Assembly (NCBI GenBank): GCA_004173475.1
Contig: SEBU01000001.1
Location: 186,001-250,000, forward strand
Length of the DNA: 64,000 nt
DNA from: Gammaproteobacteria bacterium
GTDB taxonomy: Bacteria > Pseudomonadota > Gammaproteobacteria > Pseudomonadales > Cellvibrionaceae
Direction of reading: 5' to 3'
Shown here: one piece after another, positions 39,307 to 50,734 of the stretch
How positions within the stretch are numbered: the stretch's first letter is position 1
Layout: each line of letters starts with the position of its first letter
Notes under the pieces: model-generated
Told to the model about the DNA's origin: nothing
The model's input: the letters and a program-made list of their open reading frames with translations, nothing else
The model's database searches: none
Made by a program: the position numbers and the translations under genes

Positions 39307-39525
39307 ATGGCGAAAGAAGACAATATTGAGTTTGATGGCGAAGTTGTAGATACATTACCAAATACTACGTTCCGCGTTAAATTAGAAAATGGTCATGTAG
39401 TAACTGCCCATATTTCCGGAAAAATGCGTAAAAACTATATTCGCATACTCACGGGTGACAAGGTAAAAGTTGAAATGACACCTTACGATCTCAGTAAAGG
39501 TCGCATTACTTACCGTGCTCGTTAA
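39307..39525 (+). CDS. infA: Translation initiation factor IF-1
   Basis: OB-fold factor that binds the ribosomal A site with IF-2 and IF-3 during initiation. 72 residues, exactly the family length, with [24 protein letters not shown] and [14 protein letters not shown]. It lies between bpt and clpA, the same place as in Pseudomonas and E. coli. Confidence 0.98.
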   Translation: MAKEDNIEFDGEVVDTLPNTTFRVKLENGHVVTAHISGKMRKNYIRILTGDKVKVEMTPYDLSKGRITYRAR

Positions 39526-39582
39526 TGTCTCAGTGTTAAGTTGAACCAGCAGTTAAAGTTAGATCAGATATGATCAACTCAT

Positions 39583-39616
39583 AAAAAAAGCCGCTTTTCA
39601 GCGGCTTTTTGTTTTT
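39583..39616. terminator. Bidirectional terminator between infA and clpA
   Basis: AAAAAGCCGCT pairs with AGCGGCTTTTT around a TTTC loop (39585-39610), with T and A runs on both sides. It serves convergent infA and clpA. Confidence 0.88.
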
Positions 39617-39636
39617 CCACGTCCCGATTTAGCGAC

Positions 39637-41937
39637 TTAGACCTTAGCGGTTTGAGGGGCTGACTGTTTTGCAAAGATTTCGATCGTCAACTCATCCGTG
39701 ATGGGGTCTAAATCTACGTCTATAGTACCGCCGCCATGTGATAGTTCACCGAAAAGAATAGCCTCTGCCAGAGGTTTTTTGAGTTTCTCCTGAATCAGGC
39801 GAGCCATTGGACGGGCACCCATTTTGACGTCATAACCATGGATGGCGAGCCACTCACGCGCAGCCTCGGAAATATCCAGCGTAACGTGCTTGTCGTCCAA
39901 CTGGGTCTGCAATTCCATAAGGAATTTATCAACCACAGTTTTAATGGTACTTAATGTTAAAGAACCGAACTGCACAATCGCATCCAGACGGTTACGGAAC
40001 TCAGGCGTAAACATCTTCTTAATCGATTCCATACCATCAGACGTGTGATCCTGATGCGTGAAGCCAATCGACGCGCGACTCATAACATCTGCGCCTGCAT
40101 TGGTGGTCATGATCAAAATAACGTTACGAAAATCCGCCTTGCGTCCATTGTTATCAGTAAGCGTTCCATGATCCATAACTTGCAACAGCAAGTTGAAAAC
40201 TTCCGGATGCGCTTTTTCAATTTCGTCCAACAACAATACGCAGTGCGGTTGCTTGGTAATTGCGTCAGTCAGCAACCCGCCCTGATCAAAACCAACATAA
40301 CCTGGAGGCGCACCAATCAAACGCGATACGGTGTGGCGCTCCATGTATTCGGACATATCGAAGCGAACCAGCTCCATACCCATAGCTTTGGATAATTGAC
40401 GAGCCACTTCGGTTTTACCAACGCCGGTTGGGCCAGCAAACAGGAATGAACCAATTGGTTTATCGCCCGAGCCTAAACCAGCACGCGACAATTTGATGGC
40501 TGTTGATAAGGTGTCAATCGCTTCATCCTGACCAAACACTGTCATCTTCAGATTCTGATCCAATTTTCGCAATTGTTCTTTATCAGAAGACGACACACTT
40601 TTTGGAGGAATACGCGCAATTTTAGCGACGACATTTTCAACGTCAGTCACGCCGATAGTTTTCTTGCGTCTGCTCGCCGGTTGTAATTGTTGATAAGCGC
40701 CCGCTTCATCAATTACATCGATTGCTTTATCCGGCAAGAAACGATCATTGATGTAACGCGCAGCCAATTCTGCAGCTGAACGCAACGCTGCATCGGTGTA
40801 GCGCAAATTATGGTGTTTCTCGAAACGGCTTTTTAAGCCTTTCAATATCTGATAGGTTTCATCAACACTTGGCTCACCTACATCCACTTTTTGGAAGCGA
40901 CGAGACAGCGCACGATCTTTATCAAAAATTCCGCGGAATTCTTGGTAAGTCGTTGAGCCCATGCAACGAATTTCGCCCGAAGACAATAAAGGTTTCAATA
41001 AATTGGACGCATCCATTACGCCGCCGGATGCCGCACCAGCACCGATGATGGTGTGAATTTCATCGATAAACAAAATAGATTTCTTTTGTTTTTTCAATTC
41101 ATGTAACAAAGCTTTAAAGCGCTTCTCAAAATCACCGCGATACTTAGTACCTGCCAAAAGCGCACCCATATCCAACGAATACACTACGCTGTCAGTTAGG
41201 ATTTCAGGCACATCACCATCTACAATACGCTTGGCTAAACCTTCTGCAATTGCCGTTTTACCGACGCCGGATTCACCCACCAGTAATGGATTGTTTTTGC
41301 GGCGACGCGATAATATTTGGCAGACGCGCTCTACTTCAAGCTCGCGACCGATCAGTGGATCGACACGGCCTTGCATCGCCAATTCGTTTAAATTAGTTGC
41401 GTAATTTTCAAGTGGATTTGTAGAGCTTGATTCACCTGAAGCTGATTCTTCATCATGATTTTCTTGCGCCTGATGATCATGGCTGTGATCGTGACTACCA
41501 GACACCTTTTGAATACCGTGAGTGATGTAATTGACAACATCAATACGCGCAATGCTTTGTTGTTTTAAATAATAAACGGCCTGGCTTTCTTGCTCACTAA
41601 AAATAGCAACTAACACGTTCGCGCCAGTAACTTCTTGTTTACCAGACGATTGAACATGAAACACTGCGCGTTGTAAGACGCGTTGAAAACCGAGTGTGGG
41701 TTGCGTTTCGCGATCTGCGTCGTGCTCTGGAATTAGAGGAGTAGTTGAATCGACAAATTCGATCAACTCTTTGCGTAAGCTGGATAAATCCGCACCGCAT
41801 GCTCGCAGCACAGTTGCAGCAGAATCGTTATCGATAAGTGCGAGCAATAGATGCTCGACTGTCATAAATTCATGGCGCTTCGAACGCGCACCTTTGAAGG
41901 CGAGATTCAAAGTTACTTCAAGATCTTTGCTCAACAT
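39637..41937 (-). CDS. clpA: ATP-dependent Clp protease ATP-binding subunit ClpA
   Basis: Hsp100 unfoldase that feeds substrates to ClpP. 766 residues: N-domain (SKRHEFMTVEHLLLAL), two AAA+ modules with Walker A GESGVGKT and GPTGVGKT, the IGF loop (ASIGFTHQ) that docks ClpP, and the ClpA-type spacing without a ClpB middle domain. An acidic/His-rich linker (HDHSHDHQAQENHDEE) follows the N-domain. Start taken at ATG 41937; GTG 41940 is equally possible and both follow AGAGGG. It is 36 bases behind clpS. Confidence 0.97.
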   Translation of the reverse strand: MLSKDLEVTLNLAFKGARSKRHEFMTVEHLLLALIDNDSAATVLRACGADLSSLRKELIEFVDSTTPLIPEHDADRETQPTLGFQRVLQRAVFHVQSSGKQEVTGANVLVAIFSEQESQAVYYLKQQSIARIDVVNYITHGIQKVSGSHDHSHDHQAQENHDEESASGESSSTNPLENYATNLNELAMQGRVDPLIGRELEVERVCQILSRRRKNNPLLVGESGVGKTAIAEGLAKRIVDGDVPEILTDSVVYSLDMGALLAGTKYRGDFEKRFKALLHELKKQKKSILFIDEIHTIIGAGAASGGVMDASNLLKPLLSSGEIRCMGSTTYQEFRGIFDKDRALSRRFQKVDVGEPSVDETYQILKGLKSRFEKHHNLRYTDAALRSAAELAARYINDRFLPDKAIDVIDEAGAYQQLQPASRRKKTIGVTDVENVVAKIARIPPKSVSSSDKEQLRKLDQNLKMTVFGQDEAIDTLSTAIKLSRAGLGSGDKPIGSFLFAGPTGVGKTEVARQLSKAMGMELVRFDMSEYMERHTVSRLIGAPPGYVGFDQGGLLTDAITKQPHCVLLLDEIEKAHPEVFNLLLQVMDHGTLTDNNGRKADFRNVILIMTTNAGADVMSRASIGFTHQDHTSDGMESIKKMFTPEFRNRLDAIVQFGSLTLSTIKTVVDKFLMELQTQLDDKHVTLDISEAAREWLAIHGYDVKMGARPMARLIQEKLKKPLAEAILFGELSHGGGTIDVDLDPITDELTIEIFAKQSAPQTAKV

Positions 41938-41973
41938 CACTCATACCCTCTTGATCATAAAAAGCACACCAGA

Positions 41974-42348
41974 CTAACTCTCGTCATCCTCTACCGCTTC
42001 GATCTCACACATTAGAGGATGCTGATTCTCTCGAGCATATTGATTAACTTGTGCGGCTTTAGTTTCAGCTATATCTCGAGTATAGATGCCACAAACTGCT
42101 TTTCCATGAATGTGTACAGTCAACATTACATGAGTTGCTTTTTCACGATTCATGCCAAAAAATTTTTCTAAAATCTCAACAACAAAATCCATTGGAGTGT
42201 AATCGTCGTTGAGCAGCATCACCTTATATTTCGGTGGACGTTTTAACTTGGGTTTCGATTCCAGAACCGCAAGATTTCCATCGAGATCGGAATCTTTCGT
42301 ATCACCGTCTTGATTTAAGGTTAGTTGAAGGTTTATTAGATTGCCCAT
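41974..42348 (-). CDS. clpS: Adaptor protein ClpS
   Basis: N-recognin that binds proteins with N-terminal Leu, Phe, Tyr or Trp and delivers them to ClpA. 124 residues; the binding-pocket residues are in [12 protein letters not shown] and [10 protein letters not shown], and the ClpA-docking segment is at the C-terminus. The N-terminal 35 residues are variable and acidic. First gene of clpS-clpA; the aat-bpt transferases that create its substrates lie just downstream on the other strand. Confidence 0.96.
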   Translation of the reverse strand: MGNLINLQLTLNQDGDTKDSDLDGNLAVLESKPKLKRPPKYKVMLLNDDYTPMDFVVEILEKFFGMNREKATHVMLTVHIHGKAVCGIYTRDIAETKAAQVNQYARENQHPLMCEIEAVEDDES

Positions 42349-42432
42349 AGAGTTTCAACAGAAAAATAAAATGATTGGATTGTGTGCGACATTGTAACTC
42401 ATAGGCATATAAACCACGTATAGGTTCAAAAC

Positions 42433-42461
42433 TTGACAACCGGTCAAATGTTGGATAAAAA
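42433..42461 (+). promoter_or_regulatory. Predicted promoter of cspD with inverted repeat
   Basis: TTGACA (42433-42438), 17-base spacer, TAAAAA (42456-42461). The -35 is perfect and the -10 fits 4 of 6. TTGAC and GTCAA form an inverted repeat spaced by five bases across the -35, a possible operator. It would give a leader of about 150 bases. Confidence 0.5.
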
Positions 42462-42615
42462 ACACATTCTGCTGAGCAATTTATCCACACTTTGAGGCTA
42501 AGTCTCACGATCTGGCCTCAAATCAGCAGTTAGCCTACAAGTCCCAAATTTCTTTGGGGTTAATAATAACGAAGGCAACATATACCCATATGGTGCCAAG
42601 GCGCAGGAATTCAAC

Positions 42616-42861
42616 ATGCCCACAGGTACAGTTAAGTGGTTCAATAATGCTAAGGGTTACGGATTTATATTGGCCGACCAAGGCAATGAGGATCTGTTTG
42701 CACACTATTCAGCAATTAAGATGGAAGGTTATAAGACGCTGAAGGCGGGACAACAAGTGTCATTCGAGATCACAAAGGGTGATAAAGGATTACACGCCGT
42801 CAATATATGCGCACCAGAATCAAGCGTAGTTGGCCAATCCCTGACAGAAGCAACGGCGTAG
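42616..42861 (+). CDS. cspD: Cold-shock domain protein CspD
   Basis: Small single-stranded nucleic acid-binding protein. 81 residues; the cold-shock domain holds RNP1-like KGYGFI and RNP2-like DLFAHYSAI, with a short C-terminal tail. In E. coli CspD is induced in stationary phase and blocks replication; the name here rests on length, the tail and the position divergent from clpS, the classical cspD place. A strong terminator follows. Confidence 0.92.
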   Translation: MPTGTVKWFNNAKGYGFILADQGNEDLFAHYSAIKMEGYKTLKAGQQVSFEITKGDKGLHAVNICAPESSVVGQSLTEATA

Positions 42862-42883
42862 CAGCCAGACCGCTTAGACGAGG

Positions 42884-42922
42884 AAGCACAGGCTGACCTA
42901 GGGTTAGCATGTGCTTTTTTAT
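42884..42922 (+). terminator. Rho-independent terminator of cspD
   Basis: AAGCACAGGCTGACC (42884-42898) pairs with GGTTAGCATGTGCTT (42902-42916) with two imperfect pairs, followed by a T run. Confidence 0.85.
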
Positions 42923-42934
42923 AGCTAAAACAGG

Positions 42935-43780
42935 CTACCGAACGTCTTTCGCGGTCCTATCTAAATAAATCACACGGCGGCGATGCTGATTCAGTTCTTC
43001 CAAACCCCATCGATAACGGGGAATGCTGTTATATAAAGTATCGAAGCTCCCATCTTTCATAGCTAATTCAAGCCCAGCCGTTAGGCGCTCTGCCAGGGCT
43101 TTGTTGTCCTTGTGTACAAAAAAATAGACGTGATTCGGATAATGCAACATCAGATCTTTTTCGATTACAAGTTGCAATTCTGGATATCGGTTCACCTCCG
43201 TCTGGATCTGGTACAAGCCTCGTGAAAAATAGTCGAAACGTTTAGCCGCCAACATCTTAAATAATTTACTGAAACCCACCGCCTTAACTAACGGCAAACC
43301 ATTTGCCTCCATAATGGCAGCGTCGGTCCATTGTGAACTCATGCCACCTTTGAATTGACGCAAATCGTTGAGGGTTTTTACCTTTGAAAATTCTGGCTGC
43401 ATCTCGGGCCGAATCAGCAGAAGCCGATAATTACCAAGCTCTTTCAACAAGGAGATTTTGATCGGCAAAAATTCCGTCTCGAGCTCTTCATTAGTGGGTG
43501 ACCATATAACGTCAATATTTCGCGCATGTAGTTCGGAACGCAGCCTCTTATCAATATTTCGATAGGATTGTTCTACTAAACTGGCTTTACCGTACTGATG
43601 TTCGGTCTTGGAAAGCGCTAGGGAAATTAAATGAGTAAAATAGTAATCTTCATGCCCAATGTCAGAATAGGCAATCTTCTGAATCAACACTTGATCCTTA
43701 GCTGCAATTGCTGAATGCGAAAAAAACATGCAAACAAAAGCAACATTCAGAATTGATATTAAAGTGAAGTTCAACGGCAT
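42935..43780 (-). CDS. Orphan periplasmic substrate-binding-like protein
   Basis: 281 residues with a Sec signal peptide (hydrophobic about 6-22, likely cut after AIA) and a type 2 periplasmic-binding fold similar to family 3 solute-binding proteins: KIAYSDIGHEDYY start, KTLNDLRQFKGG and RFDYFSRGLYQI in the second lobe, and a C-terminal GSFDTLYNSIPRY. No permease or ATPase is adjacent, so it may be a stand-alone ligand binder, for example a partner of a sensor. It stands between cspD and icd, which are neighbours in Pseudomonas. Ligand unknown. Confidence 0.8.
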   Translation of the reverse strand: MPLNFTLISILNVAFVCMFFSHSAIAAKDQVLIQKIAYSDIGHEDYYFTHLISLALSKTEHQYGKASLVEQSYRNIDKRLRSELHARNIDVIWSPTNEELETEFLPIKISLLKELGNYRLLLIRPEMQPEFSKVKTLNDLRQFKGGMSSQWTDAAIMEANGLPLVKAVGFSKLFKMLAAKRFDYFSRGLYQIQTEVNRYPELQLVIEKDLMLHYPNHVYFFVHKDNKALAERLTAGLELAMKDGSFDTLYNSIPRYRWGLEELNQHRRRVIYLDRTAKDVR

Positions 43781-43923
43781 CTATTACCTCTGATTGCTCC
43801 CTGCTAAATAAGATTCATCTCAGGGCTCTCGATTAATCATACTAGCTCACTATAAATACTTAGCTAAGAAAATGCTGCTTATCAGTGCGCCAAGTGCACG
43901 CTACTCTTTTTAAAAGCCCACAA

Positions 43924-43963
43924 AAAATAAGACCCTTGTGCTTTCACACAAGGGTCTTATTTT
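43924..43963. terminator. Strong terminator after icd
   Basis: Perfect 17-base stem AAAATAAGACCCTTGTG (43924-43940) with CACAAGGGTCTTATTTT (43947-43963), six-base loop. A and T runs are built into the stem, so it can act in both directions; icd on the minus strand is the obvious user. Confidence 0.9.
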
Positions 43964-43981
43964 AAAGCCAGGATAAATTAG

Positions 43982-46210
<2,229 letters not shown>

Positions 46211-46327
46211 TTACTTTAACTCCGTGGATTTCATGAGACTTATCAGGTGACTTAGCCTTTTGAGCTTTGCCATTAAGGTTATGAAGGGGAAAAATTAAGG
46301 CTGCCGCCTTTAAAAAAAATCGCGCGC

Positions 46328-46356
46328 AGTATAACAGTGCTGTAAACTTTTGACAT
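46328..46356 (-). promoter_or_regulatory. Predicted promoter of icd
   Basis: On the minus strand ATGTCA (46356-46351), 17-base spacer, TATACT (46333-46328). The leader would be about 115 bases and contains a T-rich stretch. Confidence 0.5.
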
Positions 46357-46406
46357 TCGCGGCAATATCTATACCTGTTTTTCAATCTTCATAAATTAAG
46401 CCTCCC

Positions 46407-47219
46407 ATGTCATCACTACTTTTATTCAATAAGCCCTACGGAGTTATTTCCCAATTCAGCGCGGGTAGCAGCGGCGATAAAGATCGCCCCACGTTGGCGC
46501 ACTACATTAAATTACCTAATGTATATCCAGCGGGTCGCCTTGATCACGATTCTGAGGGTCTGTTGTTGCTGACAGACGATGGCCAAGTTCAACATCATAT
46601 TGCCCACCCAGCGCACAAACTTCCAAAAACCTATTGGGTGCAAGTAGAAGGTGCACCTAATAGCTACGCTTTAACCAAGCTACGCCAGGGCGTTGAGTTG
46701 AACGATGGAATCACCCTGCCCGCTGAAGCCCGATTGATTCCCACACCCAAGCTATGGGAGCGCGATCCACCTATTCGCAGCAGGATCAATATTCCTACGC
46801 AATGGATCGAAATCATTATCACTGAAGGGAAAAATCGCCAGATCCGTCGTATGACCGCAGCAGTCGGCCATCCTACGTTGCGCTTGGTTCGCGTAAAGAT
46901 AGGTAACTGGACACTTGAAGGTATAGCGCCCGGAGAATATAAAGCCACGACAATCAATCTGCCGAAGTCAGCATTAGCAGATATGCCACGCGGTCGAAGC
47001 AATCGCCCGCAAAATCAAGACCGCAAGCCTGGGCGAACGGGTGATAGACCTAAACAGGACGATCAACAACGTCCACAGCGCGCGGCTAGTAATAGCGATA
47101 AATCCGCAAAACCCACGCACCGAAAAACGAATACTAGTGGCGCTACTGACATATCAGCCAAACCTTCGGTGGCGACCAAGGTAATTATTAAGCCCTCTCG
47201 AGGCAAACCATCCGAGTAA
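46407..47219 (+). CDS. rluE: 23S rRNA pseudouridine synthase RluE with long basic tail
   Basis: Forms pseudouridine 2457 in 23S rRNA in E. coli. The catalytic core, residues 1-190, contains GRLDHDSEGLLLLT with the nucleophilic Asp, and KNRQIRRMTAAVGHPTLRL. There is no N-terminal S4 domain, as usual for RluE. After about residue 195 a tail of 75 residues rich in Arg, Lys, Pro, Gln, Asn and Ser follows, low in complexity and probably disordered. Divergent from icd; nudJ follows 64 bases later, as in E. coli and Pseudomonas. Confidence 0.92.
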   Translation: MSSLLLFNKPYGVISQFSAGSSGDKDRPTLAHYIKLPNVYPAGRLDHDSEGLLLLTDDGQVQHHIAHPAHKLPKTYWVQVEGAPNSYALTKLRQGVELNDGITLPAEARLIPTPKLWERDPPIRSRINIPTQWIEIIITEGKNRQIRRMTAAVGHPTLRLVRVKIGNWTLEGIAPGEYKATTINLPKSALADMPRGRSNRPQNQDRKPGRTGDRPKQDDQQRPQRAASNSDKSAKPTHRKTNTSGATDISAKPSVATKVIIKPSRGKPSE

Positions 47220-47283
47220 AAGGATTCATCCGGCTCATATTTGAAGCATGTTGAAGACTTACTTCACAACATCAGGAGACCCC

Positions 47284-47721
47284 ATGACCTGGGCACCACA
47301 CGTAACAGTTGCCACCATCGTTGAGCGCGATGGGCGTTTTTTAATGGTATATGAAGATTCAGACGGCCAATTGGTTTACAACCAGCCGGCTGGTCATCTC
47401 GACCCCGACGAAACCTTGCAGCAAGCGGCAATCCGCGAAACCCTGGAGGAAACCGGTTGGACGGTAAAGCTAACGGGCGTGGTCGGTGTAAATCTTTATA
47501 CCGCACCGGCCAATGGAATTACCTATTGCCGTACCACGTTCATTGCAGACGTTATATCTCATGACGTTTCCCGCAAATTGGATACCGGCATTATTGAAGC
47601 AGTTTGGTTGACCTACGATGAAATAATTGAGCGCAAAGATGAACTGCGCAGCCCTATGACACTGCAAATTATTGACGAGTATCTAGCGGGGAGGCGCTTT
47701 CCTCTTAACGTTATTGGTTAG
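47284..47721 (+). CDS. nudJ: Nudix hydrolase NudJ
   Basis: Nudix pyrophosphatase acting on nucleoside di- and triphosphates and HMP-PP in E. coli. 145 residues from the ATG at 47284 (MTWAPHVTVATIVE) behind AGGAG; the open frame begins 12 codons earlier. The Nudix box is complete (GHLDPDETLQQAAIRETLEE then TGW). It follows rluE and is upstream of mnmA, the same order as in E. coli, except that an acyltransferase gene is inserted before mnmA. Confidence 0.93.
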   Translation: MTWAPHVTVATIVERDGRFLMVYEDSDGQLVYNQPAGHLDPDETLQQAAIRETLEETGWTVKLTGVVGVNLYTAPANGITYCRTTFIADVISHDVSRKLDTGIIEAVWLTYDEIIERKDELRSPMTLQIIDEYLAGRRFPLNVIG

Positions 47722-48071
47722 GATTTAATTCAAAATATCTTTAACTGATATCGAGGCCCGTCTGCTAAAAAACACAGAATGCAAAAATTGTTGTTGAATG
47801 ACTTTTATGAAACTCAGGGACGAGCTTTACCTAAAGCTATAAAAATTTTCTAAACAAAACCCACATCAAGATCCTATCAAAAAAGTCCGGTATACTGGAA
47901 CGGTCATTGCATCACTCACTCCACCTTATGATGTTGATCGCGTCAAACCATTTGAAAGCGATTTGATATTTTTGACGCCATTTTGCAGGGGCGTTAATTA
48001 ATCAGCAATCAGCTGATGTATATGTGATGACTCCACCACTTACCAGTGCGTTGCGGACGCAGGAGAATATT
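47722..48071. other. Intergenic region with two small palindromes
   Basis: 350 bases without a gene. TCCGGTATACTGGA (47886-47899) is a near-perfect palindrome containing a TATACT box, and GCGTCAAA (47940-47947) pairs with TTTGACGC (47971-47978) across 23 bases. Either could be an operator for the acyltransferase gene; no terminator for nudJ is obvious. Confidence 0.4.
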
Positions 48072-49235
48072 TTGCAAAATTTTAAATGTATCGAAAGCCT
48101 ACGGGCCTATATGGCGTGGTGGGTTGTACTCAGTCACGGCGTGGGATTGATTGGAATTTACGATACTGGCAGTTCATTTTTTAATCTCTTTATGAAACTT
48201 ATTACCTGGGCAACAATGCCCGTGAATATTTTTATTATCGTCAGCGGATTTGTTATCACTCACCTCCTGTTGAATAAAAAAGAAAATTATTCTGTTTATA
48301 TTACGCGCCGGTTTTTTCGGATTTTTCCGATTTATATTTTTTGCATTTTGCTCGCTATTTTTTTAGCAAATCTCCGCGACATTGCTTATCTCGATGTGTC
48401 GTTCCTGCCGGATAAAAGCGGTCGAATTGCCACGTTTGCTGCACAGAATGAACATTTTTGGACGCATTTTTTTCTACACATCACCATGCTGCACGGACTA
48501 GTTCCCGACTCACTATTACCCCACAATACTTCAGCATTCCTGGGCCCAGCCTGGAGCCTGTCACTTGAATGGCAATTCTATGTCTTAGCGCCCATTATCA
48601 TTGGTTTGATGGCTCGCGGTCTTGTACCGATGATTATCACCACCTTAGTCTTATATTTGTTCGGCCTCGTAGCGAAATCCGGTGTGATTGGAACCTGGAA
48701 TTACCCCGCGTTTCTTTTCACATCTATACAATATTTTTTAATCGGTATTCTTTCGCGATTTATTATCGAGAGATTTAAAAATCACGAACGCATTTGGGAA
48801 CTACCCATTGTCGCTCTGGTGACTATTGCATTGGCTAATACTATTGAATCACTTATATGGATTGGCTGCTTCACGATTGCGCTCATTGAATCCAGGCGCA
48901 TCACAAATGTGCCGGTCGTCATTCAAAAGGTGTTGAATGTTTTTGTACTTAACAAAGTGGTAGGCAATTTAGGTAAATGGTCGTACTCAACTTATCTCAT
49001 ACATTTGACTCTGTTCAGTTTGGTGGTGGGTGGTTATGCCTCAATATTTGGCACCGACGTTTCACTTAAAAAACTCATTTTGCTAATGCTGTCATGCGTT
49101 CCCATCATTATTTTTGCTTCATGGGCCTTATATTCCACGATAGAAGTAGGCGGGATTGCTTTAGGGAAACGCGTGATTACGCGAATCAAGCAATCCAACG
49201 ACGGGCAAGTCACTTTGCCAGTCAGCGCTCCTTAG
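48072..49235 (+). CDS. Acyltransferase 3 family membrane protein (OafA-like)
   Basis: Integral membrane O-acyltransferase of the AT3 family, which acetylates sugars of surface polysaccharides, peptidoglycan or antibiotics. About ten membrane helices; family hallmarks FKCIESLRAYMAW near the N-terminus, SGFVITHLL, ITRRFFRIFPIY and the WSLSLEWQFY segment. No SGNH domain. The start is set at TTG 48072 because AGGAGA stands at 48061-48066 and the family begins at this point; the ATG at 48027 lacks a ribosome site. No polysaccharide genes are adjacent, and it interrupts the usual nudJ-mnmA order. Substrate unknown. Confidence 0.87.
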   Translation: MQNFKCIESLRAYMAWWVVLSHGVGLIGIYDTGSSFFNLFMKLITWATMPVNIFIIVSGFVITHLLLNKKENYSVYITRRFFRIFPIYIFCILLAIFLANLRDIAYLDVSFLPDKSGRIATFAAQNEHFWTHFFLHITMLHGLVPDSLLPHNTSAFLGPAWSLSLEWQFYVLAPIIIGLMARGLVPMIITTLVLYLFGLVAKSGVIGTWNYPAFLFTSIQYFLIGILSRFIIERFKNHERIWELPIVALVTIALANTIESLIWIGCFTIALIESRRITNVPVVIQKVLNVFVLNKVVGNLGKWSYSTYLIHLTLFSLVVGGYASIFGTDVSLKKLILLMLSCVPIIIFASWALYSTIEVGGIALGKRVITRIKQSNDGQVTLPVSAP

Positions 49236-49448
49236 TTGCACCGAAAGTGGCCAGACGCTTCGAATGCCTGGCCATTTTCCGATATCTCTGAACAAGCCGC
49301 AAAACCGCATTATTAACGAACCTCGCGACTAACAAAACTCTCAGTTACCTAACCTCTCGTTTAAAGAATCCCTCAACTCACCAACCTCGCGCCCAAGCAA
49401 GCGACCACTCTAATCATCAAGTATTTCGTTAAAACCAACCGCTTTCCC

Positions 49449-49478
49449 TTGGAAGTGCCGGACTAACACGCGTAAAAT
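49449..49478 (+). promoter_or_regulatory. Candidate promoter of mnmA
   Basis: TTGGAA (49449-49454), 18-base spacer, TAAAAT (49473-49478), 32 bases before the mnmA ATG. -10 fits 5 of 6, -35 fits 4 of 6. Confidence 0.45.
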
Positions 49479-49510
49479 GCCGGCCTCACTTCTCAGCCAC
49501 TATCTGTCCT

Positions 49511-50641
49511 ATGTCCCACACTTCCGTAGCTCCTTCAAAGCCCCTCGTTATAGTCGGAATGTCCGGCGGGGTTGACTCTTCCGTATCTGCCTTACTTCTT
49601 AAAGAACAGGGATATAAGGTCGAAGGCTTGTTCATGAAGAACTGGGACGAAGATGACGGTACTGAATACTGCACCGCTAAAGCCGATTTGGCAGATGCTG
49701 AGCGCGTCTGCGAAAAAATTGGCATCAAGCTACACACGGCGAATTTTGCAGCAGAATATTGGAATAACGTGTTCGAACATTTCCTCGAAGAATACAAAGC
49801 CGGGCGCACACCGAATCCCGACGTTCTGTGCAATCGCGAAATCAAGTTTAAGGTGTTTTTAGATTACGCAAAAATGTTGGGCGGTGAGCTGATTGCTACC
49901 GGCCATTATGTGCGCCGGGAGGATCGCGATGGTCATACCTATTTATTAAAAGGTCGCGACCCTAACAAAGACCAGAGTTATTTTCTGCATGCAGTCGGCG
50001 AAGCTGAATTTGCGAAATCCTTGTTTCCAATTGGCGATATTGAAAAGCCAGAAGTGCGTCGTATTGCGGAAAAACACGGCTTGGTTACCCATAATAAAAA
50101 AGACAGCACTGGCATTTGTTTTATCGGTGAGCGCCGGTTTAAAGACTTCCTTCAACAATATTTACCAGCTCAACCGGGCGAAATCCAAACTGCTGATGGC
50201 ACAGTGATTGGCCAGCACGCTGGGTTGATGTACCACACCATCGGCCAGCGTCAGGGGTTAGGTATAGGTGGCGTTAAAGGTGCCAATGAAGAGCCCTGGT
50301 TCGTGGCGCAAAAAGATTTAGCACGAAATGTACTTGTAGTTGTACAAGGCACCGATCACCCGCTTTTATTCACGAATCATTTAATTGCACAACAAGCGCA
50401 CTGGATTAATCCCCCGCCTTTAAATACCTCTGCGGCGCCCTCACTAAGTTTTAAATGCACCGCCAAAAATCGTTACCGTCAGGAAGACCAAAGCTGCAAT
50501 GTGCGCGTTCTTGAAGATGGGACTTTAGATGTTTTGTTCGATCAGCCGCAACGCGCCGTCACTCCTGGCCAATCTGTTGTTTTCTATCAGGATGATATTT
50601 GCCTCGGCGGAGCTGTTATTGAATCAACAGATAACGTTTGA
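49511..50641 (+). CDS. mnmA: tRNA-specific 2-thiouridylase MnmA
   Basis: Makes the 2-thio group of U34 in tRNAs for Lys, Glu and Gln, with sulfur relayed from IscS. 376 residues: PP-loop [15 protein letters not shown], the catalytic cysteines in [12 protein letters not shown] and [11 protein letters not shown], and the C-terminal beta-barrel domain. The group I desulfurase in the suf operon is a possible sulfur source. hflD and purB follow as in E. coli and Pseudomonas. Confidence 0.97.
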   Translation: MSHTSVAPSKPLVIVGMSGGVDSSVSALLLKEQGYKVEGLFMKNWDEDDGTEYCTAKADLADAERVCEKIGIKLHTANFAAEYWNNVFEHFLEEYKAGRTPNPDVLCNREIKFKVFLDYAKMLGGELIATGHYVRREDRDGHTYLLKGRDPNKDQSYFLHAVGEAEFAKSLFPIGDIEKPEVRRIAEKHGLVTHNKKDSTGICFIGERRFKDFLQQYLPAQPGEIQTADGTVIGQHAGLMYHTIGQRQGLGIGGVKGANEEPWFVAQKDLARNVLVVVQGTDHPLLFTNHLIAQQAHWINPPPLNTSAAPSLSFKCTAKNRYRQEDQSCNVRVLEDGTLDVLFDQPQRAVTPGQSVVFYQDDICLGGAVIESTDNV

Positions 50642-50734
50642 TTCAGTAGGTAGCGACGCGCAAATGATTAGGCCGCAAATAGTCTGATCACAACTACTAA
50701 ATTATTACTAAAAGTCTGACTACGAGAGATTAGT

